From an uncultured Candidatus Entotheonella sp. (lineage in GTDB: Bacteria > Tectomicrobia > Entotheonellia > Entotheonellales > Entotheonellaceae), in assembly GCA_958295825.1 (NCBI GenBank), contig OY282375.1, positions 3,581,489 to 3,645,488 of the forward strand: 64,000 nt of DNA. Reading direction: 5' to 3'. Shown here in pieces: positions 54,128-64,000 of the stretch (within the stretch, counting starts at the first letter, position 1; each line of letters starts with the position of its first letter). A model generated the notes under the pieces. That model was given only the letters and a program-made list of their open reading frames with translations. It did not search any database and was not told where the DNA came from. Made by a program: the position numbers and the translations under genes.

Positions 54128-54218
54128 TAAACAACAGCATGGCCCAAAAACCTCGCAACTTGCGGCTTGGCGGCCTTGCGGACGGCTCGGGGTGTGGAAA
54201 CGCTAACACTGTTCAGGG

Positions 54219-54246
54219 CATTTTTGTGTCAAGAGTAACAAAAATG
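54219..54246. other. Nine-base perfect inverted repeat upstream of glnB
   Basis: CATTTTTGT and ACAAAAATG with a ten-base gap. It lies 92 bases upstream of the sigma-54 site, between it and the ISAs1 remnant. It could be a regulator site or the outer end of a mobile element (CAGGGCATTTTTG at 54214); the sequence alone does not decide. Confidence 0.4.
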
Positions 54247-54280
54247 TCCTTCAAAGGGAAAGAAATGTCGACCTGTGACC

Positions 54281-55143
54281 AGGGTAAGCGGAAGCACTCA
54301 CCCAGTGCTTTATCAACTGGACGGACAGCCTGCGTGAATCGATCGCTGGGGAGATGGTCGCCATTGATGGCAAGACCTTGCGCCGCACGTGATCAGCACT
54401 TGGGCCAGTGCCAATCGGCTCGTTCCGGTCAACTCAAGATGGGTGACACGTCCAACGAAATCACTGCTATTTCCCACTTGCTTGGGTGTTTGGCATTGGA
54501 TGGGGCGACGGTGACGGTCGACGCATGGGATGCCAAAAGGGGATCGCCCGCCGTATCGTCGAGCAAGGGGCGGATTAGGTCTTGGCTCTCAAAGACAACC
54601 ATGCGACGCCGCATGGCGAGGTCAGGCTCCTTTTCGATGTGGTCACCGCGGTAGGCTTGACGAATGCGAGTTGCGACCCTTATCCGAGCGGCGATGCCGA
54701 CCCGGGTCGTATTGAGACGCGTCGCTACTGGCTCAGCGGCGATACTGGGTGTTTGGGGGTGAAGGGTTCCTGGGCTAACGTTGCGGCTGTTGGCCTGGTC
54801 GGGTCGCGGGTGGAGCTTGGCGACGTGGTGGCTTGTGAGCGGCGTTATTTTCTGACCTCGCTTGGGTGTATGTGGCGCGTTTTGCGCAAGCGGTACGGCG
54901 GCACTGGGGTATCGAGAATTCGCTCCCTTGGGTGCTTGACGTAAGCTTTCAGGGAGACGACTGCCGGATTCGTCAAAGCGCTAGGCCTCGAACGACGTTG
55001 GCGCTGCGTCACGTCGCCCTGAACCTGATGCGCCGGGAATCGAGTCACCAGTGTGGCGTCAAGGCCAGACGCAAACGGGCTGGGTGGGGGATCACAGCTA
55101 TCTGCTGCAGGTCTTAACCGGATGACGCCATATGCGCTTACCC
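54281..55143 (+). pseudogene. ISAs1-family transposase remnant
   Basis: The ends CAGGGTAAGCGG at 54281 and its relative (revcomp CAGGGTAAGCGC) near 55143 may be the inverted repeats. The interior carries, in several frames, CFINWTDSLRESIAGEM then VAIDGKTLRRT (DDE first Asp) then stop, ISTWASANRLV, KMGDTSNEITAISHLLG, and near the end HWGIENSLPWVLDVSF and RHVALNLMRRES. All are ISAs1 signatures. At least three frameshifts and a missing N-terminus make it inactive. Confidence 0.75.
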
Positions 55144-55155
55144 TGGGCCCGTGAC

Positions 55156-55353
55156 CTAATTGAATTTGAACCGGGCCTTCTTGACGCCGGAGGCCGACAA
55201 TCGATGCAGCTTCTCCAACTCTTCGTCACTGGGTTCCAACTCTCCATTCTCCCAAGCGATCACGTCCGCCGGCCGCACGCGAAAGAGCTGCGCCATCTGC
55301 ACATGGGTCATTTCCGTATGCTCGCGTAGAGCCTGAATTTCCTCGGGTGTCAT
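55156..55353 (-). CDS. Small helix-turn-helix protein (XRE/antitoxin type)
   Basis: A 65-residue protein starting TPEEIQALREHTEMTHVQMA, then QLFRVRPADVIAWENGE: a Cro/C1-type HTH in which the recognition helix is VRPADVIAWENG. The C-terminal ASGVKKARFKFN is basic. It is like HigA-type antitoxins or small regulators; no toxin partner is adjacent (an ISAs1 remnant on one side, a VWA gene on the other). AAGGAA lies about ten bases before ATG 55353. Confidence 0.7.
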   Translation of the reverse strand: MTPEEIQALREHTEMTHVQMAQLFRVRPADVIAWENGELEPSDEELEKLHRLSASGVKKARFKFN

Positions 55354-55394
55354 CGTCCACAATTCCTTAAGGTTCTCTCGAATACAAACACGCA

Positions 55395-57704
55395 CTAAAG
55401 CAAGCCGGCTCGCCGTCGCCACCACCACTCGACAGCCAGAACGGTAAGGAGCAGCAGGAACAGCGGCAGGGACTCGCGCAAGCGCAGCCGAGTTTCTTCC
55501 AGCACGCGGTAATCTGGCTCGCCGCCGAAGAACTGCGCCAGGCTGGCAAGGGTGGGCCGTGCGTGGTCGTCCAGGGTGAAGAAGGTGCCGTCCGTGCGGT
55601 CGGCGATGTCGCGCAGCAAGTCGTGGTTCGGCGCGCCGTTGTGATTTTCGTTGCCCGGACGGCGGACGGGCAGCAGCAAGCGGTTGGCCTCGTGCGTTTT
55701 GTCCTTGATCTGGGCCTGCACGTCGAGTTCGTACACCCCCTCCTCCTCGGCCCGGAAGCGGTAGCGGTATTCACCCGGATTGCCAGTCGGCCGGTATGGC
55801 ACGGCGATCTCCTGCCCCGTCGGCGTGCGCAAGGTGGGACGCAACGCGGCCTCCGTGGCGGGGCGGTAATCGTCCTGCAGCACCTGGAACAGACCGGTAA
55901 CCTCACTGCCGACGGGGAATTCGCGGGCGTCGGCCATGCTGCGGACCTGCTTCAGAACGGGGTCGTGGATGAGCCAGCGCACCATCTGACGGATGAACTG
56001 CAGGTAGTACTGGTTCGAGTCCATGCGGCCGGCCAACTGAAAATTCCACTTCCAGGTGTAATCACTCATCAGAGCCAGGGTGCGGCCCTCGCCGACGGGT
56101 TGCATGGCCAGCAGCGGCGCACCGGGGCCGTCCGCGGAGGACTCACCGGTCACGGCCAAGACGGTAGCACCAGGCTTGGCTTGGCCGACACGGTTGAGGG
56201 CATCCAGTTCCGGCATGGATTTCCAGATGCGCTCGTTTTCCTGGTCGTCCGACGACAGCCGCGTGACCGGGTGCGTCCTGCCCGCCTCGGTCAGCATCAA
56301 CTGGTGCGTGGCCTGCTGATAATCGCGGCGCTCGCGGAGCAAGGAGACCGGCAGGATGGCCTCAATGGGCGTGCCCAGGTAGCCGCCCTGCGAAAAGGCC
56401 AGCGGCCCGCCGACCATCGCAAAGGCGCCGCCGTCCATGACGTAGCGCGCCACGTTCTGCAAATAGGTCACCGGGAAATAACGCCGCGAGTCAAAATTCT
56501 CGAAGATGATCAGATCGAAATTCCTCAACTCCCGCGTAAACAACCGCTCGGTGGGGAACGGGATGAGGCTGAGTTGGCTCTCGGGCACGTTCACCACGTC
56601 GTTGGCAGTACGCAAGATGACGAACGACAGCAGGTCGATGCTGGGATCGAGCTTGAGAGCTTGGCGCAGGAAGCGGTAGTTCCAGGTAGGGCTGCCGCAC
56701 ACCAGCAGCACGCGGATTTTGTCGCGCACGACGGAGAGCGGGAAATCAACGCGGTTATTGTCGGTAAGCGCTTCGCCGAGCCGCGGGGCGATACTGACCG
56801 TATAGGCAAATTCGCCGATCGTGTCCGGCTCCAAGGGGAATGTCATTTGCTGCTCGGAGGCGTCCGAAGCGACTAGCATGCGCTGGGTCGCCACGACGCG
56901 GCCGTCGCGTTGCAGGACGACGGCCAGCGTTTCGTCGGCATAGCCCCAGACCTGAATGGTAGCGGTGACGTCCGCCGGATAATGCAGGAACGTCAGCGAC
57001 GGCGCCTGCACGTCGACGACACGGATGTCCCGGAACGTGTCCAGATCACCGACGCCGACGGCCACCACGGGCACGCCCGCCCGGCGCAGATAGCCGAGGC
57101 CGGTGTCTGAACCATGATGCACGCCGTCGCTGAGTACCATGACGCCCACCGGCGGCGCGCTACGGTTGTCGTCAAGCACCTGAGTAACAGCGCCGATCAA
57201 GTCCGTCCGCTGCCCGCCCGGTTGCACCTGCGGCAGGTCTTCACGCGGTATCATCCGCAGCGTGTCGTCGAACTGATACAGATCGATCTGATACCGCTCC
57301 GCCAGCTTATCCAACGCCGAGCGCTGCTCATCATGCAGATAATCAACCACCCCCTGCAGGCGCGTGCCCTCCTCGTCCATAGCCAACCCCATGCTGCCGG
57401 AGGTATCTACCAGCACCGCCAACTGTGGCAGCAGCAGCATCACCTTCTGGATCAGCAGGGCGGGGTTGAGCAGCATGATCAGAACTAGTGCGTACGCCCC
57501 GAACCGCAGCGCCGTCAGCCCCAACCGCATCCGCCTCGAAGTGCGCGGCCCCAGGTCGAGCCACTGCCGCACCAGCAGCGCAACGAAGGCCAGCGCAATA
57601 ACGACCACCACCGCGACGGGAAACATCGCCTCCCACGTCACACTGCTCCTGAACGTTCCCGCCTGGGTATTCCACAGCAACGGAGAAAAGGGCCACAAGG
57701 TCAT
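55395..57704 (-). CDS. Membrane VWA-domain protein with glutamine-amidotransferase-like domain
   Basis: A 769-residue membrane protein. N-terminal TM helices at about 27-47 and 60-80 are followed by a VWA-like domain (LAVLVDTSGSMGLA with MIDAS Asp-x-Ser-x-Ser) and an immunoglobulin-like middle. Then comes an amidotransferase-like domain (RVLLVCGSPTWNYRFLRQAL, FAMVGGPLAFSQGGY) and a C-terminal TM (FLLLLTVLAVEWWW). Proteins of this kind accompany MoxR ATPases and DUF58 proteins in Bat-like operons of periplasmic stress response; none of those is adjacent here. Starts from ATG 57704; no strong ribosome site was seen. Confidence 0.78.
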   Translation of the reverse strand: MTLWPFSPLLWNTQAGTFRSSVTWEAMFPVAVVVVIALAFVALLVRQWLDLGPRTSRRMRLGLTALRFGAYALVLIMLLNPALLIQKVMLLLPQLAVLVDTSGSMGLAMDEEGTRLQGVVDYLHDEQRSALDKLAERYQIDLYQFDDTLRMIPREDLPQVQPGGQRTDLIGAVTQVLDDNRSAPPVGVMVLSDGVHHGSDTGLGYLRRAGVPVVAVGVGDLDTFRDIRVVDVQAPSLTFLHYPADVTATIQVWGYADETLAVVLQRDGRVVATQRMLVASDASEQQMTFPLEPDTIGEFAYTVSIAPRLGEALTDNNRVDFPLSVVRDKIRVLLVCGSPTWNYRFLRQALKLDPSIDLLSFVILRTANDVVNVPESQLSLIPFPTERLFTRELRNFDLIIFENFDSRRYFPVTYLQNVARYVMDGGAFAMVGGPLAFSQGGYLGTPIEAILPVSLLRERRDYQQATHQLMLTEAGRTHPVTRLSSDDQENERIWKSMPELDALNRVGQAKPGATVLAVTGESSADGPGAPLLAMQPVGEGRTLALMSDYTWKWNFQLAGRMDSNQYYLQFIRQMVRWLIHDPVLKQVRSMADAREFPVGSEVTGLFQVLQDDYRPATEAALRPTLRTPTGQEIAVPYRPTGNPGEYRYRFRAEEEGVYELDVQAQIKDKTHEANRLLLPVRRPGNENHNGAPNHDLLRDIADRTDGTFFTLDDHARPTLASLAQFFGGEPDYRVLEETRLRLRESLPLFLLLLTVLAVEWWWRRRAGLL

Positions 57705-57883
57705 TGGAGTTTCTTGTCGGTTGGGGTTGGAAGGGTATATGGATTGGGGTTGAATTCCCCCCAATTACAGCCGATGGGCCATGGGAATGTCAACAGCCCT
57801 AATAAGGACTGCATTTTGTCAGGCTATGCCCCTGGGGCAAATGCCGAGAAATTCGCTCCAGCAATTGAACGCATTCTGTTGAT

Positions 57884-58600
57884 TCATGGAGACTTGTCCC
57901 CCCGGTGGTGTCTGTGGGATTTGTCAGGTCGGCACCCCCTTCCCTGTACCTGTCGGGTTGCGACGTTCATCAAACCAGCCAAGCGGACGGCCAAGCGGCA
58001 AGCCTGGTCGCGTTGGCCTTTCCGCAGCAGCTCCAGAACGTCAGAGTCGAGCAGTTGCGACCAAAGGGCCTTTCTGGTCTCCAAACTCGGATGGCGCGCC
58101 GCCATGGGCTGGCGCAATGCGCCCAGCAGGTCGAGCAAGTCGGCGTATTCCGGGCCGAACGTCCGCTCCATTTGGTGCCTTATTCTGGTGGCCAGGGCCG
58201 GCGAGCAACCGCTGGTTGACACTGCAATGGTCAGCGACCCGCGGCGCATCACGGAGCCGGCCACGAAGTTGCTGTGGGACACGTCGTCCGTGACGTTCAG
58301 CAAGACACCGTGCTTGTCCGCCTCGTCCTTGAGGCGGGCGGCCAGGGCGGTGTCACGGGTCGTCACGATGGCCAGCCAAGCGCCCTGCAGATCACCTGGC
58401 TGACAGACACGAGGAAGCCAAGTGATGCGGTGCTCGTTCGCCCACAGGCCCAAGTTGTCGGTGAGGGTCTCGTTAATGACGGTTACGGTTGCGTTGGCGG
58501 CCAACAAGCCTTGCACTTTGCGCTCCGCCTCGACGTCGCCGCCGATGACGATGCAGCGCCGTGATTGCAAATCGGTGAGGAAAATGGGGTAAACATCCAT
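57884..58600 (-). CDS. Precorrin-2 dehydrogenase / sirohydrochlorin ferrochelatase-type protein
   Basis: A 238-residue protein like the N-terminal half of CysG or yeast Met8. It has the Rossmann segment RRCIVIGGDVEAERKVQGLL, then NVTDDVSHSNFVAGSVMRRGSLTIAVSTSGCSPAL, where the Asp and His pair take part in NAD-dependent oxidation and iron insertion. It makes siroheme from precorrin-2, needed for sulfite or nitrite reductase. No separate methyltransferase gene (cobA) is nearby. The last 25 residues are very basic (RGCRPDKSHRHHRGDK). Confidence 0.88.
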   Translation of the reverse strand: MDVYPIFLTDLQSRRCIVIGGDVEAERKVQGLLAANATVTVINETLTDNLGLWANEHRITWLPRVCQPGDLQGAWLAIVTTRDTALAARLKDEADKHGVLLNVTDDVSHSNFVAGSVMRRGSLTIAVSTSGCSPALATRIRHQMERTFGPEYADLLDLLGALRQPMAARHPSLETRKALWSQLLDSDVLELLRKGQRDQACRLAVRLAGLMNVATRQVQGRGCRPDKSHRHHRGDKSP

Positions 58601-58693
58601 TGGCAGCGGACCCACTTACGGCTGTTGCAGAGCGCCTATGGCTGGCTTGACAGCCTCCGGGTTCTGTACTAGGGTTTTCGCCTCGTTGTCATT

Positions 58694-58777
58694 GCCGGAG
58701 TGGTGAAATTGGTAGACGCGCGGGACTCAAAATCCCGTGAGGGCAACCTCGTGTCGGTTCGAGTCCGACCTCCGGCA
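58694..58777 (+). tRNA. tRNA-Leu (anticodon CAA)
   Basis: A 84-nt sequence with acceptor GCCGGAG...CTCCGGC, D-arm AAATTGGTAGA, anticodon stem CGGGA/TCCCG with loop CTCAAAA (anticodon CAA), a long variable arm (GAGGGCAACCTC) and T-arm GTCGGTTCGAGTCCGAC. This is a class II leucine tRNA. CCA is not encoded. The discriminator base is A. It lies in the divergent region between a siroheme gene and the sulfhydrylase operon end. Confidence 0.95.
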
Positions 58778-58855
58778 TACCGCCGAACTCACGCAATTTC
58801 CTGCCTCGAATCGTCCCCGGCGTTTCGCCACCAACCTGAACCGCCCAGCGACCGC

Positions 58856-60704
<1,849 letters not shown>

Positions 60705-60734
60705 GTTGTTCTCCTCCCGGCGGCGACCCCGCCC

Positions 60735-61727
60735 CTACACCACTTCCAATGCGACGGCCGCCCACGTCAACCCGGCCCCGAAGGAGGCCATGACGACGGT
60801 GTCGCCCGATTGCAAACGCCCCTGTTCGCGCGCCTCGTGCAAGGCCACGATAACGGAGGCGGCTGATGTATTTCCATACCGGTCGATGTTGACCATGATA
60901 TTGGCGGTATCAAGCGGCAGTTTCTTGGCCGCCGCCTCAATGATACGCCAGTTCGCTTGGTGCGGGATCAACAGCCGCAGGTCCGCTAGCGTGCGACCGG
61001 CGCGTTTCAGGACGTCGTGCACCAAGCTGGTCAGAGCTCGCACGGCGAAGCGGAAGACACGCCCGCCATTCATGCGCAGATAATGTTCGCCGGTATCAAC
61101 GGTCTGGTGACTGGCCGGTTGCCGAGAGCCTCCAGCCGGCACCTTGATGACCTCCGACATGCTGCCGTCGCTGGCCCAACTGTGCGCCAAGACGCGCAAA
61201 TCGCCGCTCATTCCCTCACCGGACTGGACAACCAATGCCCCGGCACCGTCCCCGAAAACCAGAGCGGTTTCCTGGTCGTCGTCATTCACCATGCGCGAAA
61301 CCAACTCAGCGCCGATGACCAGGGTCGTGCCGCAGACGCCGGCGCGGGCCAACCCGGTGGCGGTGATCAGGGCGTAGAGGGAGCCCGTGCACCCGGCGTT
61401 GAGATCATAAGCTGGCACCGTCGGCAATTGCAGCGCTTGCTGAACCAGATTGGCCGTCGAGGGGGTGATGTGGTCCGGCGAAGCGGTTGCGACGATGACG
61501 CACTCAACGGCGTCATGCGCCAGCCCGGCATCGACCAACGCCGCCCGGGCGGCGTTGACGGCCATGTCGGAGGTGGCTTCCTCAGGCGCGGCACGACGCC
61601 GTTCACGGATGCCCGTAAGTCTGACGATATGCTCTTCCGTGATGCCAAATCGCTCGGCGACGTCGGCATTGGTCAAGCGCGCCGACGGCATGTAGCTGCC
61701 GACGCCACGGATACAGATCTGGGACAT
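60735..61727 (-). CDS. fabH: Beta-ketoacyl-ACP synthase III
   Basis: A 330-residue KASIII. The catalytic triad is Cys113 (LNAGCTGSLYAL), His (LLIPHQANWRII) and Asn (RYGNTSAASV). Start MSQICIRGVGSYMPS after GAGG. It condenses acetyl-CoA or other acyl-CoA with malonyl-ACP. It is the first gene of a three-gene operon with a CoA-binding protein and metY, not a standard fatty-acid cluster, so a specialised acyl product is possible. Confidence 0.9.
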   Translation of the reverse strand: MSQICIRGVGSYMPSARLTNADVAERFGITEEHIVRLTGIRERRRAAPEEATSDMAVNAARAALVDAGLAHDAVECVIVATASPDHITPSTANLVQQALQLPTVPAYDLNAGCTGSLYALITATGLARAGVCGTTLVIGAELVSRMVNDDDQETALVFGDGAGALVVQSGEGMSGDLRVLAHSWASDGSMSEVIKVPAGGSRQPASHQTVDTGEHYLRMNGGRVFRFAVRALTSLVHDVLKRAGRTLADLRLLIPHQANWRIIEAAAKKLPLDTANIMVNIDRYGNTSAASVIVALHEAREQGRLQSGDTVVMASFGAGLTWAAVALEVV

Positions 61728-61942
61728 GAGAAAAACCTCGCACGCTGCGAGCGATTGGACGGTTTGCGGGGTGGCTGACCAGACGGCCAAATTGTGTGTT
61801 GATGACTCTGGGTTGAAGCGGCTTCAATCATAGTCGCTTCAGCCCATGCGGTCAAACGATGTCCCAGCCGTCTGGACGGGTTCCGCCTGGTCGGTCACAA
61901 TGGCGCAGGACCGGCGACCCGCAATAAATGTGCTTGGACATC
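61728..61942. other. Spacer upstream of fabH
   Basis: About 215 bp before the second MITE. It must carry the fabH promoter on the minus strand; I could not pick convincing boxes. Confidence 0.35.
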
Positions 61943-62097
61943 TCAGAGTCTGATCCATTAAGTCCGACTATCTCCATTATTCTGCCGGCATCGGGTAAAC
62001 ACCCGCCATTTCCAGGGCGCTTTTTGGCGTCAAACACCCTGCAATCGGTGAACATCCTGCCTGCTTTGGGGATGTCACCTTTAGGAACAGACTCTAA
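61943..62097. repeat. MITE-like element, copy B
   Basis: About 155 bp with ends TCAGAGTCTGATCC (left, 61943) and GGAACAGACTCTAA (right, 62084). The interior matches copy A (3913-4032) in opposite orientation, including ATGTTCACCGATTGCAGGGT (revcomp) and GGGTGTTTACCCGATG, plus an additional segment of about 30 bp that copy A lacks. It ends ten bases before the start of the class IV aminotransferase and sits just ahead of that gene's ribosome site. Confidence 0.75.
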
Positions 62098-62107
62098 GGG
62101 AGAACGT

Positions 62108-63097
62108 ATGAGATCAACGTTGCGATTAACGACCGATGAGGCCGTGGCGTGTTTGCGCAGCGGGCTGCATGACAGGGCGGACAACTTCCACGCCATGTAT
62201 TCCAGCGTGCTGGGAGGCATCGTCACGGATCCGGCGCTCATGGTACTGCCGCTCGATGACCACATGGTGCATCGCGGCCACGCCGTATTCGACACCGCGG
62301 CCATCGTCGACGGCATGCTCTACCAACTCGACCCGCATCTCGAACGCCTGCTGCGGTCGGCGGAAATGGCACGCGTTCCGCTGCCTTTCGAGCCGCAGCA
62401 GTTGCGGCAGATTATCATCGACACCGCCGCGGCCAGCGGCCAGCGCAACGCTTCGGCGCGTTACTGGCTGTCGGTCGGCCCCGGCGGTTTTGGCCTGTCG
62501 TCACGGGAATGCGTGCGCAGCAGCTTCTACGTCATGATTTTCCGCCCGGAACCGGAGCCGGAGAATTTCTACACAGAGGGCGTCAAGCTCGTCACCAGCA
62601 GCGTGCCGATCAAGCCGCCGTACTTCGCCAAGGTGAAGTCGAACAACTATCTGCCGAACGCGCTGGTGCTTCTGGAAGCCAAGGATCGCGGCGCCGACCA
62701 CGGCTTGTTCCTCGACGCGCAGGGGTACGTGGCCGAAAGCTCGCACATGAACGTGGCGTTCGTGAACTCGGATAACGTGCTATGCCATCCCCCGTTCGAC
62801 GCCATCCTCACCGGCATCACGGCACAGCGCATGCTGCATCTCGCCAGGCAGCTCGTCAATTCGGGGGATTTGGAAGGCATCGCCCTGAGGAACGTGCCGA
62901 TACAGGAGTGGAGAGCAGCGCGTGAGATCCTGCTGCTTGGCAGCTCCCTGAAGGTGGCGCCGGTCGTACGGTGGGACGATCAAGTGGTGGGGGACGGACG
63001 GCCCGGACCGATCGCCCGAAAATTACTTGCGATGTGGGAGGCGGACCAAAAAGACGCAGCGGATCAGTTGGTGCCCGTGCCCTACGCCGTCGATTGA
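62108..63097 (+). CDS. Class IV aminotransferase (BCAT/DAAT-like)
   Basis: A 329-residue fold-type IV PLP enzyme. HMVHRGHAVFDTAAIVDGML is the start of the substrate side, the PLP lysine is in FAKVKSNNYLPNALV, and VAESSHMNVAFVN with LTGITAQRML binds the PLP phosphate. Members are branched-chain or D-amino-acid aminotransferases, or 4-amino-4-deoxychorismate lyases; the lack of the typical RGR motif makes a plain BCAT uncertain. AAGGGAGAACGT precedes the ATG 62108, right after the MITE. It ends one base before the convergent ispH stop. Confidence 0.83.
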   Translation: MRSTLRLTTDEAVACLRSGLHDRADNFHAMYSSVLGGIVTDPALMVLPLDDHMVHRGHAVFDTAAIVDGMLYQLDPHLERLLRSAEMARVPLPFEPQQLRQIIIDTAAASGQRNASARYWLSVGPGGFGLSSRECVRSSFYVMIFRPEPEPENFYTEGVKLVTSSVPIKPPYFAKVKSNNYLPNALVLLEAKDRGADHGLFLDAQGYVAESSHMNVAFVNSDNVLCHPPFDAILTGITAQRMLHLARQLVNSGDLEGIALRNVPIQEWRAAREILLLGSSLKVAPVVRWDDQVVGDGRPGPIARKLLAMWEADQKDAADQLVPVPYAVD

Positions 63098-63098
63098 A

Positions 63099-64000
63099 TC
63101 AGGCTTCGGATTTTGCCTTCGTCAGTTCCGCGGGCAGCAGAAACTTGACATTCTCCTCGGTAACGGTGAGGTCGTCGACTTCTGCCACGCCTAGGCGCTG
63201 GCAGTAGGCCACCACTTCCTGCACCAGAAACTCAGGCGTCGAGGCGCCAGCCGTCACCCCGACCCGCGTGACGTCCGCCAACGCGGCGGGATCAAGGTCG
63301 GAGGCCTGCTGAATGAGCATTGCCTTGACGCCGGCCATCTCGGCTACCTCGCGCAGACGGTTGGAGTTTGAACTGTTGGTCGCTCCGATGACCAGCACTA
63401 ACTGCACCTGCTTGGCCATCGCCTTGACGGCGCGCTGACGGTTTTGCGTCGCGTAGCAGATGTCGTCCTTGGCGGGCAGCGTCATGGCCGGGAAGCGCGC
63501 GCGCAGGGCTTCCATGATGTCGGCGGTGTCGTCCATGCTGAGGGTCGTCTGGGTGAGGCACACCACCTTGCGCGGATCGGACACACTCAAGTCCCGCACG
63601 CCATCCACTGAATCGACCACCTGAATGCGGTCCGGCGCCTCACCGCGCGTGCCGACCACCTCGTCGTGGTCTTCGTGGCCGATGAGAATGATGCTGTAGT
63701 TCTCCTTGGCATAGCGTTGCACTTCGAGGTGCACCTTGGTGACCAGAGGGCAGGTGGCGTCGAGGATGTGCAATTGCTTCGTCTCAGCCTCGGCCCAGAC
63801 ACTGGGAGCGACGCCGTGGGCGCTGAAGATGGCGGTGGCGCCGGCCGGGATTTCGGAGATTGCCTCGACGAATACCGCGCCTTTCTCCTGCAGAGCTTCG
63901 ACAACGTGCCGGTTGTGCACAATCTCCTTGCGCACGTAAACCGGCTTGTCGAAAAGCTCCAGCGCTTGCTCGACGATGTCAATGGCCCGGTCCACCCCGG
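63099..64000 (-). CDS. ispH: 4-hydroxy-3-methylbut-2-enyl diphosphate reductase (5' partial)
   Basis: The C-terminal 300 residues of IspH, the last step of the MEP isoprenoid pathway, which makes IPP and DMAPP with a [4Fe-4S] cluster. Seen: PVYVRKEIVHNRHVVEAL, SAHGVAPSVW, DATCPLVTKVH (cluster Cys), DDICYATQNRQ (cluster Cys), NSSNSNRLREVA and VGVTAGASTPEFLV. The N-terminal GFCAGV cysteine lies outside the window; the GTG read near 63995 is the Val/Met codon inside, not a start. The gene converges with the aminotransferase, one base apart. Confidence 0.92.
   Translation of the reverse strand, partial: GVDRAIDIVEQALELFDKPVYVRKEIVHNRHVVEALQEKGAVFVEAISEIPAGATAIFSAHGVAPSVWAEAETKQLHILDATCPLVTKVHLEVQRYAKENYSIILIGHEDHDEVVGTRGEAPDRIQVVDSVDGVRDLSVSDPRKVVCLTQTTLSMDDTADIMEALRARFPAMTLPAKDDICYATQNRQRAVKAMAKQVQLVLVIGATNSSNSNRLREVAEMAGVKAMLIQQASDLDPAALADVTRVGVTAGASTPEFLVQEVVAYCQRLGVAEVDDLTVTEENVKFLLPAELTKAKSEA

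Noticed and set aside
55563-56876. A 437-residue plus-strand frame
   Set aside because: Opposite to the VWA membrane protein gene.

Overview
The window is GC-rich, densely coded DNA from a Gram-negative (diderm) bacterium, most likely a proteobacterium or a relative such as Tectomicrobia. The evidence is an OprO/OprP-type porin, a glnB-glnA pair behind a sigma-54 promoter, an AmgK-type sugar kinase, a tRNA-Leu(CAA) of proteobacterial type and about seven copies of a REP-like intergenic palindrome. No rRNA or ribosomal protein is present, so this placement is inference. Broken insertion sequences and pseudogenes sit between intact metabolic genes. That suggests an eroding or host-associated genome, but the window cannot prove it.

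Layout. 1-3.7 kb: end of a metallo-beta-lactamase/TPR protein, then an AAA ATPase with a frameshifted DUF4276 partner (a defence-like pair). 3.7-4.4 kb: an IS5-family remnant and a MITE. 4.4-13 kb: a DUF1989 protein, two RidA proteins, SDR and quinone-type oxidoreductases, an HxlR regulator, an alpha/beta hydrolase and a porin. 12.8-16.0 kb: an insertion hotspot. It holds a doubly truncated gene, a broken DNA methyltransferase translationally overlapped by an IS1595-type transposase, and an IS5-family element with a CTAG duplication. 16.2-20.6 kb: coaX, an aminotransferase, and an ABM/thiolase-like/DUF35 cassette. 20.6-22.3 kb: a second, intact ATPase-Toprim-like (DUF3226) pair.

22.4-35.6 kb: nadD, an unusual prephenate dehydratase-ACT-prephenate dehydrogenase fusion, tenA, a carboxymuconolactone decarboxylase-like protein, a wrecked pilin locus, a Lon-like protease, fused ATP sulfurylase/APS kinase, aguB-aguA (agmatine to putrescine) and a DUF255 thioredoxin-domain protein. 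36-42.3 kb: a glutamate dehydrogenase, then a compact six-gene minus-strand operon (enolase-superfamily enzyme, double NIPSNAP, flavin reductase, PhyH dioxygenase, amidohydrolase, cupin) that looks like an uncharacterised catabolic or tailoring pathway. 42.5-51.6 kb: a possible small RNA or leader, cca, a membrane protein, two small basic/Rho_N proteins, comF, a sugar kinase-nucleotidyltransferase pair, a histone-deacetylase-like enzyme, and nifS-iscU whose scaffold lacks its third cysteine.

51.6-64 kb: IS4 and ISAs1 remnants, glnB-glnA, an orphan HTH protein, a VWA membrane protein, a precorrin-2 dehydrogenase-like protein, tRNA-Leu, an operon of fabH, a CoA-binding protein and O-acetylhomoserine sulfhydrylase, a second MITE directly upstream of a class IV aminotransferase, and the 3' part of ispH. 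The best candidates for something undescribed are the two ATPase/partner modules, the six-gene operon, the PDT-ACT-PDH fusion and the transposase-methyltransferase unit.
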